From assembly GCA_030528525.1 (NCBI GenBank), contig JAUMYT010000006.1:58259-122258 (forward strand): DNA of 64,000 nt. Direction: 5' to 3'. Below are positions 29,677 through 38,236 of the stretch, piece by piece. The DNA comes from Pasteurellaceae bacterium (lineage in GTDB: Bacteria; Pseudomonadota; Gammaproteobacteria; Enterobacterales; Pasteurellaceae). Made by a program: the position numbers and the translations under genes. The stretch's first letter is position 1; each line of letters opens with the position of its first letter. The notes below the pieces were generated by a model that had not been told where the DNA came from, did no database searches, and was given only the letters and a program-made list of their open reading frames with translations.

Positions 29677-30600
29677 TTAGCTGGTGATGATTTCTGCTTC
29701 TCGTTCTTCAGGTTCAGCCATTCCCGATTGCCAGAACCAATAAGTAATTGGTGCAGGGCAATTTAAGCTCACCACCTTGTGCTGATTTTTATTATCAATG
29801 GCGTGAATGGTCACGCCTTCGGTGTAGCCATCTTTGAGATAACGTAGATCGTTAATGGCTTCATACACGGCTTGATCTAAGCTCATTCCCATTTTCATAT
29901 AAAGTACAACGGAATGTGCGGTTGAACAACGAATCGACATCTCACCCGTATGCGTACAAGCACAAGCACCGTAGCGACTGTCTGCGTATAAGCCAGCTCC
30001 GACAATTGGGCTATCGCCTAAGCGTCCAGGGTATTTCCACGCCCAGCCAGAGGTCGAGGTAGCAACACTTAATTTCTGTGTGGCATCGGCACATAAAAAG
30101 ACGGTAGTATCTCGCACGCGTTCAGGATCGGTGGCATGATTGGACAGTTTCGCCAGCGGAATGTTGGGAAACTGCTGCTTTTCTTGCTCCGTCATCGATT
30201 CCTCTAGCTTTTGCCACCAAACCCGACGAGAATCTTCGATCAAATTTTCTCCCTCTAACGCTCCTATTTCACGGGCAAAACGAGCAGCCCCTTCACCAAC
30301 GAGAATTTCATGATTGAGATCGGTCATCACACGATACGCCACTTCCACAGGGTGCAAAAAACCTTGTAAGGCACCCACTGCCCCAGTACGTAAATTGTCA
30401 CCGTCCATCACTGAGGCATCAAGTTCCATTTCGCCCAACACATTAGGCCACCCACCTCGTCCAACGGTTCGTACACGAGGATCGAGTTCCACCAATTTGA
30501 TCCCCTCAATCATCGCCCGTAAGCCTTCTTGCTGTTGTTTTAAACGTTCAACGGTTTCCGCAAATCCTGGGTACGCTTCTGAATTGGCAATTAAAATCAT
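29677..30600 (-). CDS. Glycosylasparaginase / isoaspartyl peptidase family (Ntn hydrolase)
   Basis: 307 residues from the ATG at 30598-30600, which has GAGGAG ahead of it; the longer frame upstream overlaps the ATPase gene and is not used. The sequence follows aspartylglucosaminidase: [40 protein letters not shown], then RDTT, where cleavage before the threonine would expose the catalytic nucleophile, and [21 protein letters not shown]. These enzymes split the GlcNAc-asparagine bond. The known Flavobacterium homolog is exported; this one has no signal peptide, so the substrate must enter the cytoplasm, which fits the adjoining ABC importer. Activity is inferred. Confidence 0.85.
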   Translation of the reverse strand: MILIANSEAYPGFAETVERLKQQQEGLRAMIEGIKLVELDPRVRTVGRGGWPNVLGEMELDASVMDGDNLRTGAVGALQGFLHPVEVAYRVMTDLNHEILVGEGAARFAREIGALEGENLIEDSRRVWWQKLEESMTEQEKQQFPNIPLAKLSNHATDPERVRDTTVFLCADATQKLSVATSTSGWAWKYPGRLGDSPIVGAGLYADSRYGACACTHTGEMSIRCSTAHSVVLYMKMGMSLDQAVYEAINDLRYLKDGYTEGVTIHAIDNKNQHKVVSLNCPAPITYWFWQSGMAEPEEREAEIITS

Positions 30601-30601
30601 C

Positions 30602-31696
30602 TTATTGCTCCTCAATACGTTGGTGATTATCCATATCAAAGAAATGGAGCCTTTCAACAATAGGAACAAGGCGGCTAGTTGGGCTGAGAAGCTGGCTACT
30701 TGGCGTACGGAACATCACACTTTCACCGTTTTTCAAGGTCATTGAAAAATTGGATTCTGAGCCGAGATATTCGCTGTAATCAAATTCGCCACAAAACCCT
30801 TCTTGGCTCTGTGCTGATAGCACCAAATCTTCAGGGCGAATACCTAAACATACTTGGCGACCATGGTACGCTGCCAAGTGGGGTAGTTGATGGATTGGTA
30901 TCCTTTGCTGATAGCTTTCTCCCGCCGATAAATGCACATACTCACCTTCAATTTGCACATTCACATCAATAAAATTGATCATCGGAGAACCAATAAAGCC
31001 TGCCACAAATTTATTGGTTGGTTTTTCATAGAGATCTTTTGGTGAGCCAATCTGCTGAATAATACCTTGATCGAGCACCACCACTTTATCGCCCATAGTC
31101 ATCGCTTCGACTTGATCGTGGGTCACATAAATGATCGTGGCGTTGATCTCTTGGTGTAATGCACAGATCTCTTTTCGCATTTTACTCCGTAACTTTGCGT
31201 CCAGATTCGATAACGGCTCATCGAATAAGAAGACTTTTGGACGACGCACAATGGCTCTTCCTAACGCCACACGCTGACGCTGCCCACCCGAAAGCTGACC
31301 AGGCTTCACCTGTAAAAATGGGGTGAGATTGAGCATTTCTGCAATATTACGGATCAAACTGTCAGTTTCTTCACGACTCACTTTGCGTATTTTTAAGGCT
31401 AATGCCATGTTGTCATACACCGTCATATGCGGATAGAGTGCATAACTTTGGAACACCATCGCAATGTCCCGATCCTTAGGTAATTCATCATTCACTCGCT
31501 TACCGTCAATCAAGAGATCACCAGAGCTGATACTTTCTAAACCTGCAATCATCCGCAATAGTGTCGATTTTCCACAGCCTGAAGGCCCAAGCAAAATTAC
31601 AAATTCACCTTTTTCAATGTCTAACGTGGCATTTTTGATGGCATTAAAACCATTGCTATACACTTTTGCTAAGTTATTCAGTTGGACATATGCCAT
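30602..31696 (-). CDS. CUT1-type ABC transporter ATPase (UgpC/MalK/MsmK-like)
   Basis: 364 residues. Walker [11 protein letters not shown]-loop [17 protein letters not shown], signature [15 protein letters not shown], Walker [17 protein letters not shown] and H-loop YVTHDQVEA are all intact. A C-terminal OB/TOBE domain (about 240-364, with [10 protein letters not shown]) is the mark of MalK-type ATPases that serve sugar importers. It pairs with the two permeases and binding protein of the same operon. It lies after the M17 peptidase gene and one base before the glycosylasparaginase gene. Confidence 0.93.
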   Translation of the reverse strand: MAYVQLNNLAKVYSNGFNAIKNATLDIEKGEFVILLGPSGCGKSTLLRMIAGLESISSGDLLIDGKRVNDELPKDRDIAMVFQSYALYPHMTVYDNMALALKIRKVSREETDSLIRNIAEMLNLTPFLQVKPGQLSGGQRQRVALGRAIVRRPKVFLFDEPLSNLDAKLRSKMRKEICALHQEINATIIYVTHDQVEAMTMGDKVVVLDQGIIQQIGSPKDLYEKPTNKFVAGFIGSPMINFIDVNVQIEGEYVHLSAGESYQQRIPIHQLPHLAAYHGRQVCLGIRPEDLVLSAQSQEGFCGEFDYSEYLGSESNFSMTLKNGESVMFRTPSSQLLSPTSRLVPIVERLHFFDMDNHQRIEEQ

Positions 31697-31699
31697 AAT

Positions 31700-33067
31700 T
31701 TACTCCTTACTCACCGCTTGACACAACTGGGTTAACAACAACGCACCAAAGCCCGAGGCGGTGTTGCCATAAATGTGACGATGTGGCAGATCGTGTGCCA
31801 TTGCCGCTATATCTAAATGTGCCCATTTTTGTTCGGGTTTAACGAAATGCTGTAAGAATGTCGCCGCAACGCAAGGGCTACCGTGAGGATCTTCACTGCC
31901 GTGACATAAATCCGCATAAGCACACTCCAATGGATTGTTAAACCATTCGCCTGTCGGCATATGCCACACCCGTTCTGCACAGCTTTCTCCCGCTTGTTGA
32001 ATGTGGGTGATAAACGGTAAATCATTGCCCATTAATGCGGCATAACCTTTACCTAACGCCACGCCAGCACCGCCTGTTAGTGTGGCAATATCCACTAAAT
32101 AGTCTGGCTGATATTTCTCTTGGGCATAATCCAACACGTCTGCCAGTACCATTCGCCCTTCGGCATCGGTGGAAATAATTTCAACACTGGTTTGTGATCG
32201 CATCATCACCACATCACCAGGCTTAATCGCCGTGCTTGATGGCATATTCTCCACTAAGCCACACAAGCCAATCACATTGACGGGTAATTGTAGCTTAGCA
32301 ATGGCATACATTGCCCCCACCACAGCGGCCGCTCCCCCCATATCAAATTTCATCGTACTCATTAAGCGTGCGGCTTTAATGCTGATGCCACCTGTATCAA
32401 AAGTAACCCCTTTACCGGCTAAAGCAACGGTTTTGGTCGCATTGGGTGCCTGATAATTCATCACCAATACTCGCCCTTCTCGTGCACTGCCTTGCGAAAT
32501 GCAGAGCAAACCGCCGAATTTTTCAGCCTGAAGACGTTTTTCATCTAATACATCGAATTGCACCGCTGGCATAGGCAATGCTTTCACGGCATCGACAAAG
32601 GATTCAGGATAAAGCACATTACTTGGCAAATTCATTAACTCACGAGAAATCCACTGGGCTTGTGCCAACACTTTGGCTTGAGCAAAACGGGCTTGCAGTG
32701 TTTCATCATCGCTCTCAAATTCAATTTCGGGTAGCGTCGTGCTAATACAAGCGGTGGGTTTATGTCGATAATTGTAAAAGGCTAAGATAAGACCAAAACT
32801 GAGCCATTGCACAATATTTAGTGCACCCAATTCTTCCACCAGTGTTTCATCAAACTCAAATTGGATCGCTTTTGCTTGCTTGAATTGCTTCCCGACAGCT
32901 GCACCAAGATCTTGCAAAAACTCAACGTTTCTCCCCCCCTTGTAGCAAGTGGCATCATAGAGATCGCTATCTAAATTGAGGGTGATTGTCCGCTCATTAC
33001 CTTGTTGAACGTAGATTTTTCTCGCTTTTTGTGTATGTGTAGGGAATTTAAAATTGAATGTTTTCAT
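31700..33067 (-). CDS. M17 leucyl aminopeptidase family protein
   Basis: 455 residues from the ATG at 33065-33067, seven bases after AGGA; a GTG just before it is also possible. The metallopeptidase core is complete: GKGVTFDTGGISIK with the catalytic lysine, STMKFDMGGAAAVVGAM and STDAEGRMVLADVL with the metal ligands. M17 enzymes are cytosolic hexamers that release N-terminal residues. Placed inside a sugar-transport operon, it would trim peptide attached to imported sugar-asparagine. An uptake-like motif lies inside the N-terminal domain. This is the second M17 gene in the window. Confidence 0.88.
   Translation of the reverse strand: MKTFNFKFPTHTQKARKIYVQQGNERTITLNLDSDLYDATCYKGGRNVEFLQDLGAAVGKQFKQAKAIQFEFDETLVEELGALNIVQWLSFGLILAFYNYRHKPTACISTTLPEIEFESDDETLQARFAQAKVLAQAQWISRELMNLPSNVLYPESFVDAVKALPMPAVQFDVLDEKRLQAEKFGGLLCISQGSAREGRVLVMNYQAPNATKTVALAGKGVTFDTGGISIKAARLMSTMKFDMGGAAAVVGAMYAIAKLQLPVNVIGLCGLVENMPSSTAIKPGDVVMMRSQTSVEIISTDAEGRMVLADVLDYAQEKYQPDYLVDIATLTGGAGVALGKGYAALMGNDLPFITHIQQAGESCAERVWHMPTGEWFNNPLECAYADLCHGSEDPHGSPCVAATFLQHFVKPEQKWAHLDIAAMAHDLPHRHIYGNTASGFGALLLTQLCQAVSKE
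32911..32943 (-). repeat. Uptake-signal-like motif inside the M17 peptidase gene
   Basis: Minus strand ACAAGGGGGGGAGAAA then TTTTTGCAAG; in sense with the gene. Confidence 0.6.
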
Positions 33068-33071
33068 CACA

Positions 33072-33911
33072 TTATCCTTTTACTGCACCTTCAGTTAAAC
33101 TTTCCATCATTTTCTTCGAGAAGAAAATAAAGATGATCAATAATGGCAACATAGCTAAGAAACTGCCTGTCATCACCAAATTCCACGGTGTGGCAACCGC
33201 TCCATTTAGAGAACGTAGCACTAAGGTAAGCAGTTGCGTATCAGGAGTCTGCAAGGCTATCAATGGCAACATAAAATTGTTCCAGGAAGCCACAATAACC
33301 ATGATTGCTACAGTCAATAGACAAGAACGCATCATCGGCAACCCCATACGGAAAAAAATCTGTAATTCATTGAGTCCATCTACACGTGCACTATCGAAAA
33401 TTTCCTTCGGAATCGAAGAGGCGACATATTGGCGAATCAAAAACACACCAAAAATATTAACGCCTGCAGGTAACCAAATGGCTGTTAACGTATTAATTAA
33501 GGAGAGTTGTTTAATGATTAAAAAATAGGGCACAAGGTTGACGACCGAAGGTACCATCATTGTCAGTAGCAATGTCGTGAACAGCAGATTTTTTCCTTTG
33601 AAATCATAAATCGCAAAGGCATAACCTGCCGCCGCAGACACCATGACGGAATTCAGTGTCGATAAAACCGTCACAATAAAGGTATTAAACATCGCTTGAT
33701 TAAACGGAATATCTTTCGCTAAATCTTGATAGTTTTGGAAAAATTGATCGCCTACACTTAAAGACATCCCCATAATGGCTGCGGTATCTTGTGTAGAAAG
33801 TAACGCTGACCAATAAAATGGAAAAATGGAAATAAAAGCGAGCAAAGAAACGATGAGATAAATAATGAATTTAGAAATATCTAAACGCGTACCTGTTTTT
33901 GCTTTTTTCAT
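33072..33911 (-). CDS. CUT1 ABC transporter permease (MalG-like)
   Basis: 279 residues, six predicted helices. The EAA-type loop IPKEIFDSARVDGLNELQIFFRMGLPMM is the MalG-class contact with the ATPase. It begins with a cytoplasmic basic segment and a helix (FIIYLIVSLLAFISIFPFYW) typical of carbohydrate permeases. It starts within the stop of the MalF-like permease and ends four bases before the M17 peptidase ATG, which indicates tight co-expression. Confidence 0.92.
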   Translation of the reverse strand: MKKAKTGTRLDISKFIIYLIVSLLAFISIFPFYWSALLSTQDTAAIMGMSLSVGDQFFQNYQDLAKDIPFNQAMFNTFIVTVLSTLNSVMVSAAAGYAFAIYDFKGKNLLFTTLLLTMMVPSVVNLVPYFLIIKQLSLINTLTAIWLPAGVNIFGVFLIRQYVASSIPKEIFDSARVDGLNELQIFFRMGLPMMRSCLLTVAIMVIVASWNNFMLPLIALQTPDTQLLTLVLRSLNGAVATPWNLVMTGSFLAMLPLLIIFIFFSKKMMESLTEGAVKG

Positions 33912-34837
33912 TATTCACCTACCTTTTTCAAACCACGTTTACCAAACAACAGGAAGAAAATCGCACTAAATATCGACGTAATCAAAAAGAGTACCCATGC
34001 AATCGCTGAGGCGGTTCCCATATCATTCCAGTCCCAGCCCATCTTGTACAAATAAAGCGAAACGGTCATACCTGAATTTGAAATTCCACCCGTACCATCT
34101 GTTAACATCATCGGTTCTTCAAACATCTGCATATTGCCGATAATAGTCATCAAAGTCGCAAAGAAAATATAAGGTACTAATAGTGGCAAGGTGATATATC
34201 TGAATTTTTGCCATTTATTCGCTCCATCAATATCAATCGCCTCATAGAGTTCTTTAGAAACTGAGGCAATACCTGTCATGTAAATTACCGTATTAATACC
34301 GGTATATTTCCACGTCACTTGATTTGCAATAGTGAGTCGAATCCAATCAACACCAAAGAAATCAATAGGCAAAATCATATCTAAATGGAATAAATCCGAT
34401 AAATAGCGGAGGAACTCATTCATAATGCCTGCAGGTGCAAAAATATTAAACACAACCAAACTGACCGCAACACTTGAGGTGATATAAGGCAAGAAAATAG
34501 CTGCTTTAAAGAACTCTGCACCACGTTTAATAATATGTAACAGAAAATAGGCAAAAGAAATGGCTAAAATATGTTGAGAAGCTCCCGAAATAAATGAAAT
34601 CTTTAGCGTATTCCATAATGAGAGCCAAAATATCTCATCAGTAAGTGCATAATAATAATTTTCCCAACCCACAAACTCCATGGAAGATAGCCCTTTTACT
34701 GGATTCCAAGAATAGAAGGATAAAAATCCTGAAAAGAAAATCGGAAAAATACTAAAGGTGAAATACAAAATAATAAAAGGTAATAACAAAATATAGGCAA
34801 CACGGTGATCGTGTAACATGCCTTTAAAATATTTCAT
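33911..34837 (-). CDS. CUT1 ABC transporter permease (MalF-like)
   Basis: 308 residues with six helices, no large extra periplasmic loop, so the UgpA-type form. VSKELYEAIDIDGANKWQKFRYITLPLL is the EAA loop. AAGGAG lies just before the ATG. It overlaps the next permease by one base. The region between it and the binding protein holds a strong hairpin with a T run (34854-34883), suited to lowering permease dose relative to the binding protein. Confidence 0.92.
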   Translation of the reverse strand: MKYFKGMLHDHRVAYILLLPFIILYFTFSIFPIFFSGFLSFYSWNPVKGLSSMEFVGWENYYYALTDEIFWLSLWNTLKISFISGASQHILAISFAYFLLHIIKRGAEFFKAAIFLPYITSSVAVSLVVFNIFAPAGIMNEFLRYLSDLFHLDMILPIDFFGVDWIRLTIANQVTWKYTGINTVIYMTGIASVSKELYEAIDIDGANKWQKFRYITLPLLVPYIFFATLMTIIGNMQMFEEPMMLTDGTGGISNSGMTVSLYLYKMGWDWNDMGTASAIAWVLFLITSIFSAIFFLLFGKRGLKKVGE

Positions 34838-34853
34838 GTTTACTCCTTAAAAA

Positions 34854-34883
34854 AATCCCTATCCTAAAAACAGGATAGGGATT
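34854..34883 (-). terminator. Attenuator-like hairpin between binding protein and permease genes
   Basis: A perfect 12-bp stem (AATCCCTATCCT / AGGATAGGGATT) with a 6-base loop, followed on the minus strand by TTTTTTT and then the permease ribosome binding site. Partial termination here is the classic way to make excess binding protein. Confidence 0.8.
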
Positions 34884-34892
34884 GACATTCCA

Positions 34893-36152
34893 TTAATTTA
34901 AAGTACGCATTCTACGTTGAAGTAGTTTATTGGCGTCATCTAATGTTTTATCAATATCAACATTTTCAGCTAAAATTTTCTTAATGGCATTATTGAGAAT
35001 TTCATTGGCAATATTATCAACAGGTGAAGATAAATATGGCTTGTTACGTTTTACCATTTCCGTATAAAGTCGCATAGAATGTTGCCCACCAAACACGTTA
35101 CTTGGCTGCTCAAAGTAATCATTCGCATAGACTTCCGTCCTTGCTGGTAAAGTTCCGGCTACATTCGCAATCGCTAGGACGCTATCATCTTTCATTAAAT
35201 GTTGAATAAATTTCCACGCAGCCTCTTTTTGCTTACTTTGAACAGGTATAGAGAATACCGTCCCCCCAGCATTGACATTGGTTTTATTTGGTACACTATC
35301 CACACGCCATAGCCCTTTACCTGCACCTTCAGGATCGTATTCTTGTACAACACGCCCTTCAATCCAAGGTCCATTAATATCCGCAAAGATTTTTCCTTCA
35401 CGGAACAATTTCACAAATTTTTGATCACGAGATGAACCGCTTAAATCAGCCACTAATTTTTTGTCATATAAGGTTTTCACCAAATTCACTAAGAATTTAA
35501 TTTCTTTAGAATTCAAATTAGGCTTACCATCTTTTAAATAGACCGTTTGCCCAGCGGCATTATTCGTTCCCATCACTAACGGATTAATTAAACTCGTTGC
35601 TGCAGGTAAGACAAAAGCCCCTGTTTTCGCTTTAAGTTGCTCAGCAAATTGAATAAAAGCATCCCAGTCTTTGGTTGCATCATCAATACTCAATCCTGTA
35701 GCATCAAGTAAATCTTTTCGATAAGCCATCACAACAGGACCTGTATCAAAAGGCACACCATACAAATGCCCTTTATCATTTTGAGCTAAGCTCAACATAG
35801 ATGCATCAAATTGCCACCCTTTTTGCTCCATTGAATAAGGTGGTTGACTAAGATTAACTAAACCACCAGAGTTAACGAAAGTGCCCAACTTAATCGTACT
35901 GATAGAGACCACATCAGGAGCACCTTCCCCCACAGCTAATGCAGTGGTAAGCTTATCATGGCAATCTGAAAAACCACAGTTCATTGCCACAACTTCAACA
36001 TCAGGATGTTCTTTCTGAAAACCATCAATCATTTTATTGACATAATCTTTAGATAAATAATGGGAGAACACAATTTTGCTTTTTGCAAAGGATTGAGAAG
36101 CGGAGGTTAAAAGAAGAGCGGATAACGCAATACTAACAAGAGATTTTTTCAT
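34893..36152 (-). CDS. Extracellular sugar-binding protein (family 1 SBP)
   Basis: 419 residues. Signal peptide at 1-23 (KKSLVSIALSALLLTSASQSFA) followed by KIVFSHYL. Family 1 features: INGPWIEGRV, NAGGTVFSIPVQSKQKEAAWKFIQHL. Three cysteines occur in the mature region near the start (NCGFSDC), possibly a disulfide. It is the first gene of the operon and would deliver the ligand to the two permeases. Ligand cannot be read from sequence; neighbours point to an asparagine-linked sugar or small glycopeptide. Confidence 0.9.
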   Translation of the reverse strand: MKKSLVSIALSALLLTSASQSFAKSKIVFSHYLSKDYVNKMIDGFQKEHPDVEVVAMNCGFSDCHDKLTTALAVGEGAPDVVSISTIKLGTFVNSGGLVNLSQPPYSMEQKGWQFDASMLSLAQNDKGHLYGVPFDTGPVVMAYRKDLLDATGLSIDDATKDWDAFIQFAEQLKAKTGAFVLPAATSLINPLVMGTNNAAGQTVYLKDGKPNLNSKEIKFLVNLVKTLYDKKLVADLSGSSRDQKFVKLFREGKIFADINGPWIEGRVVQEYDPEGAGKGLWRVDSVPNKTNVNAGGTVFSIPVQSKQKEAAWKFIQHLMKDDSVLAIANVAGTLPARTEVYANDYFEQPSNVFGGQHSMRLYTEMVKRNKPYLSSPVDNIANEILNNAIKKILAENVDIDKTLDDANKLLQRRMRTLN

Positions 36153-36457
36153 ATCTACACCTTAGACTGGAATTAACGATAAACTATGATCAACAATGAC
36201 CACCCTATTTTCGTTAGATTAGCTAACGGGTATCCTTACTAAACTCTTACTTAATACAACATTTTCGAAAACAGCTTGAAAATTAACTACAACAATAGTT
36301 AGAGCTAATAATAAAGTCCTTTTCAGTGTGATAAGGCTATCACTGATAACGCTCTTCAGCAAGAGCATTGCATAAATTTTACACAACAGCTCAAAAAGAA
36401 GAGATATGACCAGTATAGTGATGTGAGAGAAAATCGCTCTGCACTTAGATATAAAAA
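36153..36457. promoter_or_regulatory. Control region of the accessory operon
   Basis: No ORF. Several inverted repeats: CGTTAG-N5-CTAACG (36212-36228), TTTTCGAAAA (36262-36271), TAACTA-N6-TAGTTA (36284-36301), GTGATAAGGCTATCAC (36328-36343) and GCTCTT-N4-AAGAGC (36351-36366). Any could be an operator; no regulator gene is adjacent in the operon. Confidence 0.45.
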
Positions 36458-36473
36458 AGCACCTTAAGGTGCT
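36453..36473 (-). terminator. Terminator of the tRNA cluster
   Basis: Minus strand AGCACCTTAAGGTGCT palindrome followed by TTTTTTAT, 22 bases after the last tRNA. Confidence 0.85.
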
Positions 36474-36494
36474 ATCGTGATTTTAGGATTTAAA

Positions 36495-36581
36495 TGGTGC
36501 CCGAGGCCAGACTTGAACTGGCACGCCCCGAAAGGCGAGGGATTTTAAATCCCTTGCGTCTACCGATTCCGCCACTCGGGC
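36495..36581 (-). tRNA. tRNA-Leu (anticodon TAA), copy 2 of the transcript
   Basis: 87 bases with encoded CCA, a class II tRNA with a long variable arm. The anticodon loop TTTAAAA gives TAA. Identical to the copy at 36704-36790. Confidence 0.95.
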
Positions 36582-36596
36582 TAAACGCATAAAAAA

Positions 36597-36672
<76 letters not shown>

Positions 36673-36703
36673 ATTGAATTTGGTACTGAATGTTGATTTT
36701 AAA

Positions 36704-36790
36704 TGGTGCCCGAGGCCAGACTTGAACTGGCACGCCCCGAAAGGCGAGGGATTTTAAATCCCTTGCGTCTACCGATTCCGCCACTCGGGC
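36704..36790 (-). tRNA. tRNA-Leu (anticodon TAA), copy 1 of the transcript
   Basis: 87 bases, same sequence as 36495-36581. Confidence 0.95.
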
Positions 36791-36805
36791 TAAACGCATA
36801 AAAAA

Positions 36806-36881
<76 letters not shown>

Positions 36882-36884
36882 TAA

Positions 36885-36912
36885 AAAACGCTACCGAATG
36901 CAGTAGCGTTTT
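36885..36912 (-). terminator. Terminator-like hairpin in the leader of the tRNA operon
   Basis: A perfect 10-bp stem AAAACGCTAC/GTAGCGTTTT with an 8-base loop; on the minus strand it ends in TTTTTT two bases before tRNA-Gly. It lies between the promoter at 36923-36950 and the first tRNA. Confidence 0.7.
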
Positions 36913-36922
36913 GATGTGGCGT

Positions 36923-36950
36923 ATTCTAGTGATTTATTTTTTTCTGTCAA
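36923..36950 (-). promoter_or_regulatory. Promoter of the tRNA operon
   Basis: Perfect TTGACA (36945-36950), 16-base spacer, TAGAAT (36923-36928), then a GC-rich CGCC as in stringently controlled promoters. Confidence 0.75.
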
Positions 36951-37029
36951 ACAGAAATTGCAAAAATTTGATCGTTAGCTTAAATTTCGTGCTTATTGGC
37001 GAAATTTTGCATTTCGTCTTTGGGATCTT

Positions 37030-37038
37030 ACCGCTTGT
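37030..37038 (-). repeat. Canonical Apl-type uptake core ACAAGCGGT
   Basis: Exact ACAAGCGGT followed at the usual distance by ATGCAAAATTT. Other exact cores are at 9954-9962, 21650-21658, 32747-32755 and 55228-55236. Confidence 0.6.
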
Positions 37039-37057
37039 CAATGTTGAGCCTCGCCAT

Positions 37058-37426
37058 TTACACACTGTGATTAAAAGTCGTAATGAAATGCAACAACGCT
37101 GCTTTTTGCTGTTCCGACATTTTATAGATCTGCTCAAACAAAATCTCATCTAAGGCAGAATAATTTGGATTTTCTTCCGAGATGCCATATCTCAACCACT
37201 CTGGTTTAACCTCTAACCAATGGGCTAAGGTTTCAATTTTATCTTGAGACGGAATCGCCAAGCCATTCAACCATTTATGCACTGCCTGCTGGCTCACGGG
37301 TTCATTGTTGTACCTGAGATTGAAACGAATCGCAATATCGCTGGTTTTGGTTAATTTAGGTTGAGCCTGCCTCAATGCAAATCGCAATCGCTCACTAAAT
37401 TTTTCTTTTTCAGTCAAAATTTTCAT
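37058..37426 (-). CDS. Helix-turn-helix (XRE-type) regulator
   Basis: 122 residues. A central helix-turn-helix reads VSQQAVHKWLNGLAIPSQDKIETLAHWL (about residues 44-71), the XRE/Cro pattern, with WLRYG after it as in short phage-type repressors. The C-terminal part (LFEQIYKMSEQQKAALLHFITTF) is a helical tail. Target unknown; it might control itself or neighbours. It stands alone between the tRNAs and a lipoprotein gene. No phage genes lie nearby. Confidence 0.8.
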   Translation of the reverse strand: MKILTEKEKFSERLRFALRQAQPKLTKTSDIAIRFNLRYNNEPVSQQAVHKWLNGLAIPSQDKIETLAHWLEVKPEWLRYGISEENPNYSALDEILFEQIYKMSEQQKAALLHFITTFNHSV

Positions 37427-37557
37427 ACTGCAAATTATTCGTGAATGAAAATTTTTCTGTAAACTGATATTGTTTTAATATAAACTAAATTGGCTTATAA
37501 AGTTCATATTGATTTCGTTCAACAAAACCATTATTCACGTTTCTAAAGGATAACCTT

Positions 37558-38166
37558 ATGAAAAAAATCACTTTAGTATTAATGCTAAGTGCAATCTTAG
37601 CAGGATGTTCAAGCTCGCCATCTCAACCAGTTAACCCATCTCAACCAGCAGTAAAAAGAGATCCTCTCCTTGAGGAAGGAGAAAATTATTTACTACAAAA
37701 TGATCTAGTTAATGCAGAAAAAAGTTTCCGCTTAGCCGCTAAAAATGGCAACCCCGCTGGAATTATTGGATTAGGTATGATTGCACATAGACAAGGCAAT
37801 TTACAGCAAGAAGAGAATTATTATAAACAAGCCTATGATCGAGGTAATATTTTTGCAGGTTATAAATTAGCTAAATTCTATATGAAAACGCTTTCGCCTA
37901 GAAACTGTCAGCTTGGCATAGTCTATTTAGTTGAAGCAGGACTTAAAGGAAGTGTCGATGCACTGGATAGTCTAAAAAATGAATTTGGAGCATATCCAAG
38001 CAATTTTTATGATAGCAAAGGTGTGGGATATCATTTAGATAAAATTCCAGATCAATATCTCATTTTTATAATGAATAGGCACGAGGCAGGGTCTGGTGAT
38101 GCTTATGCAAGAAATATAAAAAATAAGTTAATACAAAAGTGTCAAATTATCGATTGGAGTTTGTAA
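37558..38166 (+). CDS. TPR/Sel1-like repeat lipoprotein
   Basis: 202 residues. Residues 1-17 form a lipoprotein signal ending LAGC (Cys17), followed by an S/P-rich linker. The middle has helical pairs of TPR/Sel1 type: LLQNDLVNAEKSFRLAAKNG, IIGLGMIAHRQGNLQQEENY, KQAYDRGNIFAGYKLAKFY. Sel1-like proteins act in protein contacts; the job here is unknown. It has its own AAGGATAACC ribosome binding site and ends just before a palindrome at 38172-38206. Confidence 0.75.
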   Translation: MKKITLVLMLSAILAGCSSSPSQPVNPSQPAVKRDPLLEEGENYLLQNDLVNAEKSFRLAAKNGNPAGIIGLGMIAHRQGNLQQEENYYKQAYDRGNIFAGYKLAKFYMKTLSPRNCQLGIVYLVEAGLKGSVDALDSLKNEFGAYPSNFYDSKGVGYHLDKIPDQYLIFIMNRHEAGSGDAYARNIKNKLIQKCQIIDWSL

Positions 38167-38171
38167 CTTCC

Positions 38172-38206
38172 TTTGCAAGGGACGTATGCAATACATCCCT
38201 TGCAAA
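38172..38206 (+). terminator. Palindrome after the lipoprotein gene
   Basis: TTTGCAAGGGA / TCCCTTGCAAA with an inner near-palindromic CGTATGCAATACA. It has no T run; it serves as a likely terminator between convergent genes, and its core resembles the CGTATGCAATACG of the element at 58446-58495. Confidence 0.5.
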
Positions 38207-38236
38207 TTAAACGAAAGATCTCACTGCTTGCTCAAC

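Noticed and set aside
36330..36343. CRP site upstream of the sugar operon
   Set aside because: GTGATAAGGCTATCAC has the wrong spacing for TGTGA-N6-TCACA; kept only as an unnamed inverted repeat.
37058..38166. Prophage remnant (HTH regulator plus lipoprotein)
   Set aside because: No integrase, structural or lysis genes nearby; a single XRE regulator is not enough.
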